Source: Salipaludibacillus sp. CUR1 (GTDB taxonomy: Bacteria > Bacillota > Bacilli > Bacillales > Salisediminibacteriaceae). From it: a DNA stretch of 64,000 nt. The position numbers and the translations under genes are program-made. Location: positions 1 to 64,000 of the forward strand of contig NZ_JAIWPE010000094.1 of assembly GCF_021028955.1 (NCBI RefSeq). Direction: 5' to 3'. Positions 55,442 through 62,687 of the stretch are shown one piece after another. Below the pieces are notes generated by a model, which worked only from the letters and a program-made list of their open reading frames with translations, was not told the DNA's origin and searched no databases. Numbering within the stretch: position 1 is the first letter of the stretch; each line of letters opens with the position of its first letter.

Positions 55442-55606
55442 AAGGCTCTAACTAGAGACAAGATTAGAGTGGTTATTGAAGCATATGCCGAAAGAGATAT
55501 TATAGTTAATAATAAATTAAAGGAAAAGATTAAAGTCAGCATGAATTTTAAATTACCTTGTGATTTTGCTAAAAATATTTCTACATTATTTTACAAATTA
55601 AGTTAA
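55442..55606 (+). pseudogene. Possible remnant of a coding sequence
   Basis: A 54-codon open stretch with no good start reads KALTRDKIRVVIEAYAERD, then IIVNNKLKEKIKVSMNF and ends LFYKLS. The composition (Lys, Glu, Ile, aromatic) looks like the tail of a helical protein. A stop lies shortly upstream and I found no ribosome site. The family is not recognised, and it may be chance. The surrounding 55365-55802 contains no other gene I can support. Confidence 0.25.
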
Positions 55607-55802
55607 AATATACTTATTATTCCCTGAATCAGATGTAGGAAAGGAGCTATCAGGTATATATTGATAAGGTTTTCCTTTTTCCCTTGTAAAAATAAGTCGA
55701 TGACTGTAAAACGATTAATACAGGGATTGTGTCTAATTTAGAGAATGTATTATTACATAAGGTAAGCGTATAATCTCGAGCATAATAAGGAAGGTGAATG
55801 GG

Positions 55803-56288
55803 ATGTTTAAATGGGTTCCGCATAAAGAGCAGTATATTTGTGAAAGAAGGCTTAAGAAAGTGATGAAACGGTTGAAAATTGAAGTTTATAACTATAACTG
55901 GGACCGCAGCAGCTGTTTCATTGAATTTCAACACCAGGAAAATAAGTACAGAATGGAACACTCGCTGCAAAGAGCAAAAGAAAAAGGTCTTGTCATGTTA
56001 AGGAACGGACTGGATTGTTTAAATGAGCTTATCAAATCTCTTGAACACCTGTGTGAAATAGTAGATAGAGGGACCTACAAGCTCGATACATGGATTGCCA
56101 GCATGAAACTCCCGTCTCCGGTAGAAGAAACACCGGAATACATGGAAGAAGTGCAAATAAGATACAAATCATCGGGTAAACAGCCTCGCTCCCAATATCA
56201 CAGAGACGAAGAGCTGGATTATGCACGTGATTCCTCTCTGGGGGATTTGGAGAAAAGCGAGGTAATCCCTCGATACCGCAGTGAATAG
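55803..56288 (+). CDS. Hypothetical protein, 161 aa
   Basis: I do not recognise this protein. The N-terminal part is basic (ERRLKKVMKRLKIE, about 14-27) with a WDRS/CFIEFQHQ segment, the middle is helical (LVMLRNGLDCLNELIKSLEHL, about 60-80), and the last 50 residues are charged and probably disordered (PSPVEETPEY, QPRSQYHRDEE). The ATG at 55803 follows AAGGAAGGTG; the GTG at 55794 overlaps it. It stands alone and is followed by a bidirectional terminator. A real gene seems likely from the ribosome site and length, but nothing supports a function. Confidence 0.6.
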   Translation: MFKWVPHKEQYICERRLKKVMKRLKIEVYNYNWDRSSCFIEFQHQENKYRMEHSLQRAKEKGLVMLRNGLDCLNELIKSLEHLCEIVDRGTYKLDTWIASMKLPSPVEETPEYMEEVQIRYKSSGKQPRSQYHRDEELDYARDSSLGDLEKSEVIPRYRSE

Positions 56289-56382
56289 CAGCATCGTTCC
56301 GTATTTAAACTTTAAATCTGTTTTTATAAATGCAGGAATTCCTTCAGATTATCCGCACTCATCAACTTTCTAAATAATTTTA

Positions 56383-56419
56383 AAAAGGCTCCCAACCAGT
56401 ATTTGGTTGAGAGCCTTTT
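56383..56419. terminator. Bidirectional terminator
   Basis: AAAAGGCTCCCAACCA (about 56383-56398) and TGGTTGAGAGCCTTTT (56404-56419) form a long stem with A runs before and T runs after. It separates the plus-strand 161-aa gene from the opposing small gene. Its arms match, inverted, those of the rpsI terminator. Confidence 0.8.
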
Positions 56420-56443
56420 AAGTCGGAAATAAGAGTGCGTTTT

Positions 56444-56683
56444 TTATTCAGTGGGCGCTCCAGGTGCTTCCTGAACTGACGTTACTTGAGTGCAGCAATA
56501 ATAAATTAAACCCTCGCCTTTCCCAGGCGGATCAAAGATTAGAAAGTTTCCATTGGTGCCAATATACGTCGCATTATTTTCAGCATCTGCAACGCCTGCT
56601 TCAGTTGTCACATTATATTGATTACCCTCTACAAGGATTTCATCCCATGCAGCGCAGTCACAGCCGTTTGCTCTCGTTCCCAT
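56444..56683 (-). CDS. Small cysteine-containing hypothetical protein, 79 aa
   Basis: This 79-residue protein (MGTRANGCDCAAWDEI at the start) has a CxC pair near residue 8 and a CC pair near residue 63, is acidic, and has no signal peptide or membrane segment. It begins with ATG behind a strong site, AAAGGGAGGTAAAAAT on the minus strand, so it is probably translated. Its end faces the shared terminator at 56383. I do not recognise the family; small Cys-bearing proteins of this kind in spore formers are sometimes coat-related, but that is only a guess. Confidence 0.6.
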   Translation of the reverse strand: MGTRANGCDCAAWDEILVEGNQYNVTTEAGVADAENNATYIGTNGNFLIFDPPGKGEGLIYYCCTQVTSVQEAPGAPTE

Positions 56684-56823
56684 ATTTTTACCTCCCTTTC
56701 TTTAAAGTTAATTTATTTATATTAGCCAAGTTTATTAATTGTTTGGACTCTCAGCATAAATAGGTAATTGACGTTTCATCTGTTATATTTTTGAATATGT
56801 TGAAGTAAAGGGAGGGGGTAAGC

Positions 56824-57189
56824 ATGGTAGAGGTTAAACAAAGTCCTGGTAAAGGACGCGGAGTTTTTACTTTAAAAACGTTTAAAAAAGGAGAGCTTAT
56901 TGAAAAGACTCCAGTTATTATTATCCCTAAAAATGAATTGCGTACCATCTTAAATACTGTGCTTGTCGATTACTTCTTTCAATGGGGAAGAGAAGGAGCT
57001 GTCGCTTTAGGATACGGTTCGCTATACAACCATTCATATAAACCAAATGCGGTTTTTATATTAAACAGGGAAAAGAGCTGTATTACTTTTGTTGCGCTGC
57101 GTGATATTGCGCACGGTGAAGAGGTGACTATCAATTATAAAGGGAAACCGGACAGGGAACTGCCCGTTCCGTTTAAAGTAGTGGAATAA
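56824..57189 (+). CDS. SET-domain protein
   Basis: A 121-residue minimal SET-domain protein, related to lysine methyltransferases. I see KGRGVFTLKTFKKGELIEKTPV at the start (the cofactor-binding GxG and I-SET entry), YNHSYKPNA (about 69-77) with the NHS knot motif and HGEEVTINYKG (about 99-109). It lacks the cysteine-rich pre- and post-SET parts. The ATG follows GGGAGGGGGTAAGC. Substrate unknown. It lies 68 bases before an ATP-grasp gene. Confidence 0.85.
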   Translation: MVEVKQSPGKGRGVFTLKTFKKGELIEKTPVIIIPKNELRTILNTVLVDYFFQWGREGAVALGYGSLYNHSYKPNAVFILNREKSCITFVALRDIAHGEEVTINYKGKPDRELPVPFKVVE

Positions 57190-57256
57190 AAAAAACAAAT
57201 GATTAAAGAGTCGGAGAGCTTTGTTTTACGAGCCTTAATAAGAAAGGAGGTTACTT

Positions 57257-58126
57257 ATGAAAGTCTCAGTATCCAAATGGTCTAAATATAAACTTATGAA
57301 ACAAAATAAAGTGCTTGCTGACTATCTTCCAGAAACACAAATCTTTAAAAAAGGCACATTGTGGTCTATGTTAAAGAGGCATGAAACGGTTGTAATAAAA
57401 CCTAATTTCGGAAGGCTGGGGTATAAGATTCTAAAAGTAAACAGTCTTGGAGACGATCATTATAATATTCACTACGGGAGAAAAGTAAATCATTTTTACG
57501 GACAAGTACCCACTCGAAACTACATTAACCAGATAACTAATAAGAAACGGGTCATTCAGCAGTACATCCCTTTAGCCACAATTGACGAGGCTCCCTTTGA
57601 TTTCAGAGTGATGCTCCAGCGGAAGAAAGGGTCCAATGACTGGTTTGTAACAGGCAAAGCAGCCAAAGTGAGTTTTCCCGGGTACTTCGTTACTAACGCC
57701 AGCGTTCAAGTACTGACTGTTGAAGAGGCAATTAATAAGTCCAATTTAAGGAATAAAGTGAAAATGATCGAATTGCAAAAAAAACTGGATAACTTAGGTT
57801 TTGAAACTGCCCGGTATCTACAAAAGTATTTTCCTAAAAGAACAGAAATAGGTTTGGATGTAGGAATCGATAAAAGAGGAAATTTTTGGATTATTGAAGC
57901 GAATTACCGTCCTTCTATAAATATGTTTGAAATCATGCAGGACCAGTCATTTTATCAAAATATTGTAGATTTTCGCGCCTCCCCTGAAAGATATAAAGAA
58001 ACAGAAAGCCCAGAGAAAAATGACTTACTTCCTGAAAATAAAGTTATATCTAATACTACTAATCCTGCCGGCAATTTCCTTACTAGCCTAATAAAACGCT
58101 TCATACGTCCTGGTTCTCAGAATTAA
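57257..58126 (+). CDS. YheC/YheD-type ATP-grasp protein
   Basis: The 289-residue protein matches the ATP-grasp family called YheC/YheD, whose members are linked to the spore coat in Bacillus. Visible features are VVIKPNFGRLGYKIL (about 45-59), the nucleotide-binding strand; RVIQQYIPLATIDEAPFDFRVML (split near 95-117) and the metal-binding end GLDVGIDKRGNFWIIEANYRPS (about 199-220). The ATG follows AAGAAAGGAGGTTACTT. A tail after residue 250 is low complexity. The ligated substrate is unknown. Confidence 0.82.
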   Translation: MKVSVSKWSKYKLMKQNKVLADYLPETQIFKKGTLWSMLKRHETVVIKPNFGRLGYKILKVNSLGDDHYNIHYGRKVNHFYGQVPTRNYINQITNKKRVIQQYIPLATIDEAPFDFRVMLQRKKGSNDWFVTGKAAKVSFPGYFVTNASVQVLTVEEAINKSNLRNKVKMIELQKKLDNLGFETARYLQKYFPKRTEIGLDVGIDKRGNFWIIEANYRPSINMFEIMQDQSFYQNIVDFRASPERYKETESPEKNDLLPENKVISNTTNPAGNFLTSLIKRFIRPGSQN

Positions 58127-58163
58127 GCAAGTGAAAACGGGTATAGTTGTGTTAAGGCTTTAA

Positions 58164-58310
58164 GCGATACAGACTTATAAGGCGATACAAAATGAATTCA
58201 GGCGGTACATCGATAAAAAGTTAAAGCCCCCCGTGACTGAAGGGAGTGAGGGAATACGAAGCACATGTTGCACGTAATAAAAACTTCTCCACCGTATCGC
58301 ATGGCGATAC
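58164..58310. repeat. GCGATAC motif cluster with perfect 12-bp inverted repeat
   Basis: GCGATAC occurs at 58164-58170 and 58182-58188, with a variant GCGGTAC at 58202. At 58289-58315 CCACCGTATCGC and GCGATACGGTGG form a perfect inverted repeat around ATG. No T run follows, so it is unlikely to be a terminator. It belongs with the second palindrome before the HTH gene; a binding-site array is the likely reading. Confidence 0.75.
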
Positions 58311-58526
58311 GGTGGCACTCACGGCGCTGCAGATGCAGAAAAATAAATTTAATAAAAATTTCTTTTCCTCCGTATAATTATCACAATTCATTTACAAAAG
58401 CGATTTACATCTCAAGTGACATACACAAGTATAAGCATGCGTGATAAAATGGGACATAAGACTAAATAAAAAAGCGGCTGTTTAAGCGGTCACTGAACAA
58501 TTAACCCTGGTTTCCGGCAACGCACC

Positions 58527-58543
58527 GTATCGCCCGGCGATAT
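58527..58543. promoter_or_regulatory. Palindromic GTATCGC-CCG-GCGATAT operator candidate
   Basis: GTATCGC (58527-58533), CCG and GCGATAT (58537-58543) repeat the core of the 58289 inverted repeat with one end mismatch. Its right arm runs into TATACT (58541-58546), a possible -10 box, 33 bases before the HTH gene. Binding here should repress that gene. The -35 box is not clear. Confidence 0.65.
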
Positions 58544-58575
58544 ACTATACAGAACAGTTTTTGAGGAGGTCCGAT

Positions 58576-59286
58576 ATGCGGCACGATATACAACCAAACG
58601 AGCGGTCTTATACGACAAAGGAAGTGGCGGAAGAGTTAGGAATTGCAACGCCGACTGTCCGTAAATACGGTCAGGTGCTTGAGCGGAATGGGTATGAATT
58701 TTTTAAAGAACGGGACCGGCGGGTTTTTGTCCAATCTGATATCGAATCGCTTATAGCGCTGCGCGATACGAATAGGCCTTTGGACGATACAGCTAAAGAT
58801 CTTGTCGAGCAGCAGAAAAAGAAATTGGAACAGTCGAATGACACACAGGTAACTGTATCCGCCCAATATGATGAGCTCCCTCAGGACCCTAATCAGTTAA
58901 AAGAGATCTTAACCGTTTTAGCGGGTGAATTTGCAGCTGCACGTGAAACCAATATGCAGCTCAGAAACGATATGGACCAGCTTAAAACGACGGTGGCGAG
59001 ACTTCAGCAGGACCACCATGTTATTAGCTCTACAATTGGTAATTCGGCGCAGAAAACAAATTCAAAGATTGAAAAATTAACTGAGCAGCAACACGGTTAT
59101 TATGAAACCATGCTTGAGCAGGAAAAAGAAAAAAATGAATTTTTACAAAAAGAATTGCAGCAAATCCGGGAAGAACAAAAGAAAGAATGGCGCCTGCAAA
59201 ATGACTTTAATAAACGTTTAGAGACAACGATAAAAAAGCGTAAAGGACACTACTGGGATAAGCTTTTTGCTCTCTTCCGTAAATGA
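58576..59286 (+). CDS. MerR-type HTH coiled-coil protein, RacA/DUF3967-like
   Basis: The 236-residue protein has an N-terminal MerR-type helix-turn-helix (YTTKEVAEELGIATPTVRKY, residues 12-31, and a wing with ERDRRVFVQSD), a long coiled coil (about 65-225, with QLRNDMDQLKTTVARLQQD and Glu/Lys/Gln-rich repeats) and a C-terminal basic-hydrophobic end, LFALFRK. This plan matches RacA, the chromosome-anchoring protein of B. subtilis, and the plasmid/phage proteins with a DUF3967 domain. The ATG follows TTGAGGAGGTCC. GCGATAC sites upstream and one inside the gene (58763) suggest it binds them. Anchoring or plasmid-type segregation is inferred. Confidence 0.75.
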   Translation: MRHDIQPNERSYTTKEVAEELGIATPTVRKYGQVLERNGYEFFKERDRRVFVQSDIESLIALRDTNRPLDDTAKDLVEQQKKKLEQSNDTQVTVSAQYDELPQDPNQLKEILTVLAGEFAAARETNMQLRNDMDQLKTTVARLQQDHHVISSTIGNSAQKTNSKIEKLTEQQHGYYETMLEQEKEKNEFLQKELQQIREEQKKEWRLQNDFNKRLETTIKKRKGHYWDKLFALFRK

Positions 59287-59345
59287 GAGCCGGGACCCTG
59301 TCATATTTACATACTGATAAAACATTATTTTAACTTTTTCTACAG

Positions 59346-59386
59346 TAAGCTCTTTCTGCTTTTATATAGCAGAAGGGGCTTTTTGC
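59346..59386 (+). terminator. Terminator of the RacA-like gene
   Basis: AAGCTCTTTCTGCT and AGCAGAAGGGGCTTTTT pair around TTTATAT, followed by a short T run. Confidence 0.75.
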
Positions 59387-59496
59387 GTGCAAGGAAAGGA
59401 GCTCTGGCCCTCAACGCCTTTAAACAGGCCATAGAAGAGGTTTTGGATAAATTCTCCATGGGAACTGCCAACTAGTAACTATAAGGAGGGTTTAAG

Positions 59497-60282
59497 ATGG
59501 CAAAAACAATTTTTATAACTGGAGCAGGAAGCGGTTTAGGCAAAGGGACAGCACTGGGCCTGGCTAAAAAAGGGCACAAAGTGATTGCAGGCGTAGAAAT
59601 TATTTCCCAGGTAACAAGCCTGCGTGAGGAAGCTGAGAGAGAAGGAGTAGAAATGAAAGTAATCAAACTGGATATTACTGATAAAAGAGATCAGGAGCTC
59701 ATAGAAGAGTATGATTACGATGTGTTTGTTGCCAACGCGGCAATTGGTGAGGGAGGACCTATTTCTGAGATCCCAGTAGACAGAATGCGGGCTATTTATG
59801 AAACAAATGTCTTCAGTACGCTGGAGAATGCACAGATTGCAGCCAGAAAATTTGTGAATAAAAAAAGCGGCAAGATTATCTTTCTAAGTTCAATTGTCGG
59901 CGTCGTAGCAATGCCTTACTTAGGTGCTTACGGTTCTTCAAAGCATGCCATTGAATCAATCGCTAAGACGATGAAGGCAGAACTTGAAGAATTCGGAGTC
60001 CAAGTAGCCACTATTAATCCAGGACCGTTTGAGACTGGCTTTAATGACCGTATGTTTGAGGAAAAATGGAAGTGGTTCAATGATGATGAGAACTTCACTC
60101 ACAAAGAATCAATTGCTGAAACCGAAAAAATATTGGACGACCAGTATGATCCGAAAGATATGATAGATAAAATGGTTGAAGTGATTGAAGCTGACCATCA
60201 TCATTTCCGGACGGCTTATCCTAAGGAAGTGGAAGAACAGATGAAGAGCTTTGAAGAGGAAAAATGGGAAGAAAAAGTGTAA
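59497..60282 (+). CDS. Short-chain dehydrogenase/reductase
   Basis: This 261-residue SDR-family oxidoreductase has the NAD(P)-binding TGAGSGLG (8-15), an NAA motif (about 84) and the catalytic S132, Y145 and K149 in SSIVG and YGSSK. The tail after 190 is rich in Trp, Glu and Lys. The substrate cannot be told from the sequence. The ATG follows TAAGGAGGGTTTAAG. It stands alone, with a terminator after it. Confidence 0.9.
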   Translation: MAKTIFITGAGSGLGKGTALGLAKKGHKVIAGVEIISQVTSLREEAEREGVEMKVIKLDITDKRDQELIEEYDYDVFVANAAIGEGGPISEIPVDRMRAIYETNVFSTLENAQIAARKFVNKKSGKIIFLSSIVGVVAMPYLGAYGSSKHAIESIAKTMKAELEEFGVQVATINPGPFETGFNDRMFEEKWKWFNDDENFTHKESIAETEKILDDQYDPKDMIDKMVEVIEADHHHFRTAYPKEVEEQMKSFEEEKWEEKV

Positions 60283-60297
60283 GTTTATAAAAAAGCA

Positions 60298-60341
60298 AAG
60301 GAGCCTTTCTTGCCTGACAAGGGCAAGGAAGGTTTTTTATA
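60298..60341 (+). terminator. SDR gene terminator
   Basis: CCTTTCTTGCC and GGGCAAGGAAGG pair around TGACAA, followed by six T. Confidence 0.82.
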
Positions 60342-60528
60342 TAGTTTTTTCATTCAAATAATATAAAATGGGCTATCAATTATATTAAAGGATATTGAAG
60401 AAAGATATAGGAATATGGAGATAAAATATCTTAATAAATAAATAGGAGATATTTACGTGGCTGACGGTTAGGAATGGGCATATAATCATTTCATGCGTTA
60501 AAAGTTCCAAAAATTGGAGGGTGATGTT

Positions 60529-61563
60529 ATGAGATGTTATTTGCTGTTAATGCTATTTGTTTCTGCTATGCTATTTTCTTTTTTACCCCACGTGGCCTCA
60601 GCCTCTGTGAACAGCCAGGAATTAACCGTTTATTTAAAAGAGATTGGCTGGTCGCAGGATGAACTGGATGAGTATCTTGATTTTGAATGGGGACTGGAAG
60701 TAAAAGACTTCGAGTCAGTGGAAGAGTTGAAGGATTTTCTGGGAGACGTACTGACAGACGAACTTATTGAACAGCTTCTTGCTGACTATGAGATCACGCG
60801 TGCAGAATTACATACCCTCTTGGCTGAATACGGCGTGACTTTGGAAGAAATTAAGTTTTATGACGACCTCGATTTTTATGTCTGGGATTATTACTATGAT
60901 GAAGAATGGGACAGTTGGGATTATGAGGAGTGGGAGTTTGATGAAGACTACAGCGATTTAATGGATTTGTTTGCACAAATCGGGCTGGATGAAGACGAGC
61001 TGATCAGGCTGTTTGAGCATCTGGAATATGTGATAGACAATAACCCGGATTTCGAAGACAAGCTGGACAAACTGTTTTACAGACTGATTGCTTTAGGGGA
61101 TTTCGATACTGCCAGTGAACTTTCGGCAGAACAAATAGCTGAGCTTCTGGCAATCAATGAGGAACTGTTAAATCTTATGGAACTTGAAGCGGTATTTTTC
61201 TTTGTAAAGGGTGAGGAAAAGAAGCCGGTGACTTTAGCTGAACTGATAAAGGTAACCCAGCTGAATGGTTTCGATCTGTTAATAGAAATATATAATTTAC
61301 AAGGAGAATTTCTTGCTGACATTCTATTTACCTCTGACATGTTCGATTCGGATGTGTTTTTAGAGACTGCTGATGAACTTCAGACAGTGACGGAAGAACT
61401 GAAAGAAAAAGAGCCAGTCAGCGATGCTAAGCCTGTGGTTAATAAAACTGAAAAAGGCGGTAAACTGCCGGATACGGCCACAAATCTGCCTTTAAATATG
61501 TTATTGGGACTTCTTGCGGTGGGAACCGGTGGTGCCATTATCCGTAAGCGGAAAGCAGCCTGA
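60529..61563 (+). CDS. LPDTA-anchored acidic surface protein
   Basis: The 344-residue protein has an N-terminal signal peptide (cleavage expected after ASA near residue 25) and a C-terminal sorting signal: LPDTA (313-317), a hydrophobic span and a positive tail RKRKAA. The body is very acidic and contains short repeats of helical Glu/Asp/Leu-rich segments. Residues about 110-142 form an extraordinary block of Asp, Glu, Trp and Tyr. From memory it belongs to the NCBI family of processed acidic surface proteins with LPXTA. The start is ATG 60529 behind GGAGGGTGATG; a TTG at 60514 overlaps this site. The next gene encodes its likely sortase. Confidence 0.85.
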   Translation: MRCYLLLMLFVSAMLFSFLPHVASASVNSQELTVYLKEIGWSQDELDEYLDFEWGLEVKDFESVEELKDFLGDVLTDELIEQLLADYEITRAELHTLLAEYGVTLEEIKFYDDLDFYVWDYYYDEEWDSWDYEEWEFDEDYSDLMDLFAQIGLDEDELIRLFEHLEYVIDNNPDFEDKLDKLFYRLIALGDFDTASELSAEQIAELLAINEELLNLMELEAVFFFVKGEEKKPVTLAELIKVTQLNGFDLLIEIYNLQGEFLADILFTSDMFDSDVFLETADELQTVTEELKEKEPVSDAKPVVNKTEKGGKLPDTATNLPLNMLLGLLAVGTGGAIIRKRKAA

Positions 61564-61593
61564 CAGGATAAAAACTAAAAAAGGGGATCCGGT

Positions 61594-62328
61594 ATGAAGA
61601 TAAAGAACTGCTTTCTCTTACTTTTTTCTACAGGGCTGATCGTGGCGGGGCTATTGTTTACTACTACAAATGCTTACACGTTTCTGAAGGGTTATCTTTT
61701 ATATAAATACAGTGAGCCGGCTTCATATCTTGCTGCAGCAGAAAGTGTAAAAGAACAACCGGTGCCTGTTTCCGGGATGCCTTCTAAGAAAGAAGCAATT
61801 TTAGAAGAAAAGATAGATACGGCAAATTCTCAGGGCAGCATGAAAACAGCCTTGTCTTCTTCGGCGCCGAAGGAGAAAAAGGACGTGAAGGTTAAGGATT
61901 CCGAACATGTAATGTATACAAAACGGCCGGGCGCCGGTGAAGAATTCGCTTATCTAACTATCCCAAAGCTTAATGCCACCTTTCCTGTTTACCACGGGAC
62001 TGACGATAAAACACTGGAAAAAGGTGTAGGGCATTATCCAGGAAGTGTCTTGCCGGGTGAGAATGATAATTCCGTCTTATCAGGCCACCGTGACACTGTA
62101 TTCAGAGAGTTAGGAAAAGTTGGAGAGAAGGATCTCCTTATCGTCACAACGTCTGCAGGGGAATTCACATACAAAGTGAAGCGAGTCAGAATTGTAGATG
62201 CGGACGACCGGACGGTGATTGTGCCCCGTCCAAGAGCCACACTCACTGTCACGACCTGCTATCCGTTTAATTTCATCGGTGCTGCACCTAAGCGGTATGT
62301 GCTTGAAGCTGTGCTTGTTTCTAACTAA
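61594..62328 (+). CDS. Class D sortase
   Basis: The 244-residue sortase has an N-terminal membrane anchor (about 5-27), a charged spacer and the sortase beta-barrel with catalytic H165 (LSGHRD), C222 (TTCYPF) and R234 (KRY). The TIPKLNATFPV and GAGEEF context is of the class D type, whose members recognise LPDTA. It lies 30 bases after the LPDTA protein, probably in the same transcript, and should attach that protein to the cell wall. The start follows AAAAGGGGATCCGGT. Confidence 0.93.
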   Translation: MKIKNCFLLLFSTGLIVAGLLFTTTNAYTFLKGYLLYKYSEPASYLAAAESVKEQPVPVSGMPSKKEAILEEKIDTANSQGSMKTALSSSAPKEKKDVKVKDSEHVMYTKRPGAGEEFAYLTIPKLNATFPVYHGTDDKTLEKGVGHYPGSVLPGENDNSVLSGHRDTVFRELGKVGEKDLLIVTTSAGEFTYKVKRVRIVDADDRTVIVPRPRATLTVTTCYPFNFIGAAPKRYVLEAVLVSN

Positions 62329-62370
62329 AAGGACCGGCGAGGATATATATCCTGCCGGTTTTTTCTGTTA
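62329..62370 (+). terminator. Sortase gene terminator
   Basis: ACCGGCGAGGATA and TATCCTGCCGGT form an almost perfect stem with one mismatch, followed by TTTTTTC. Confidence 0.85.
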
Positions 62371-62497
62371 ATAAGAGAGGGGGAAAATAATAAGTCTGTA
62401 GCCCTGAAAATTTATATCAAATTTAACTATTTTTACTATTTTTAATGTGAATATAGTGTTGATGCGCGCGGAAATTAGTGTGATCTATTGAAATTTA

Positions 62498-62503
62498 TAT
62501 AAT
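62498..62503 (+). promoter_or_regulatory. Possible -10 box for the LVIVD gene
   Basis: TATAAT (62498-62503) has TTAGTG 17 bases upstream, a poor -35 match. The AT-rich 62371-62497 region holds nothing else I can name. Confidence 0.4.
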
Positions 62504-62687
62504 ACAAAAGAGCAAACGATATGTATTCGACATTTTTCGATGAAATTGCGTTTTAAATTAAGGAGATAGTATGTGGAATGTTCGAATTACTGCAGAATTT
62601 ACCGAATGTTTCGTGTGGCGAATTAACCGCTTGTTCTATATACTTTTTCCTGTAACTGTCCCATCATTTAAAAGGAGGCGTTTTAAT

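Noticed and set aside
56464-56763. 99-residue ORF on the plus strand
   Set aside because: Antisense to the small Cys protein, whose strong ribosome site supports the other strand; no ribosome site here.
58289-58315. Rho-independent terminator after the ATP-grasp gene
   Set aside because: The stem is perfect but no T run follows, and its sequence recurs as a motif, so a protein-binding site is likelier.
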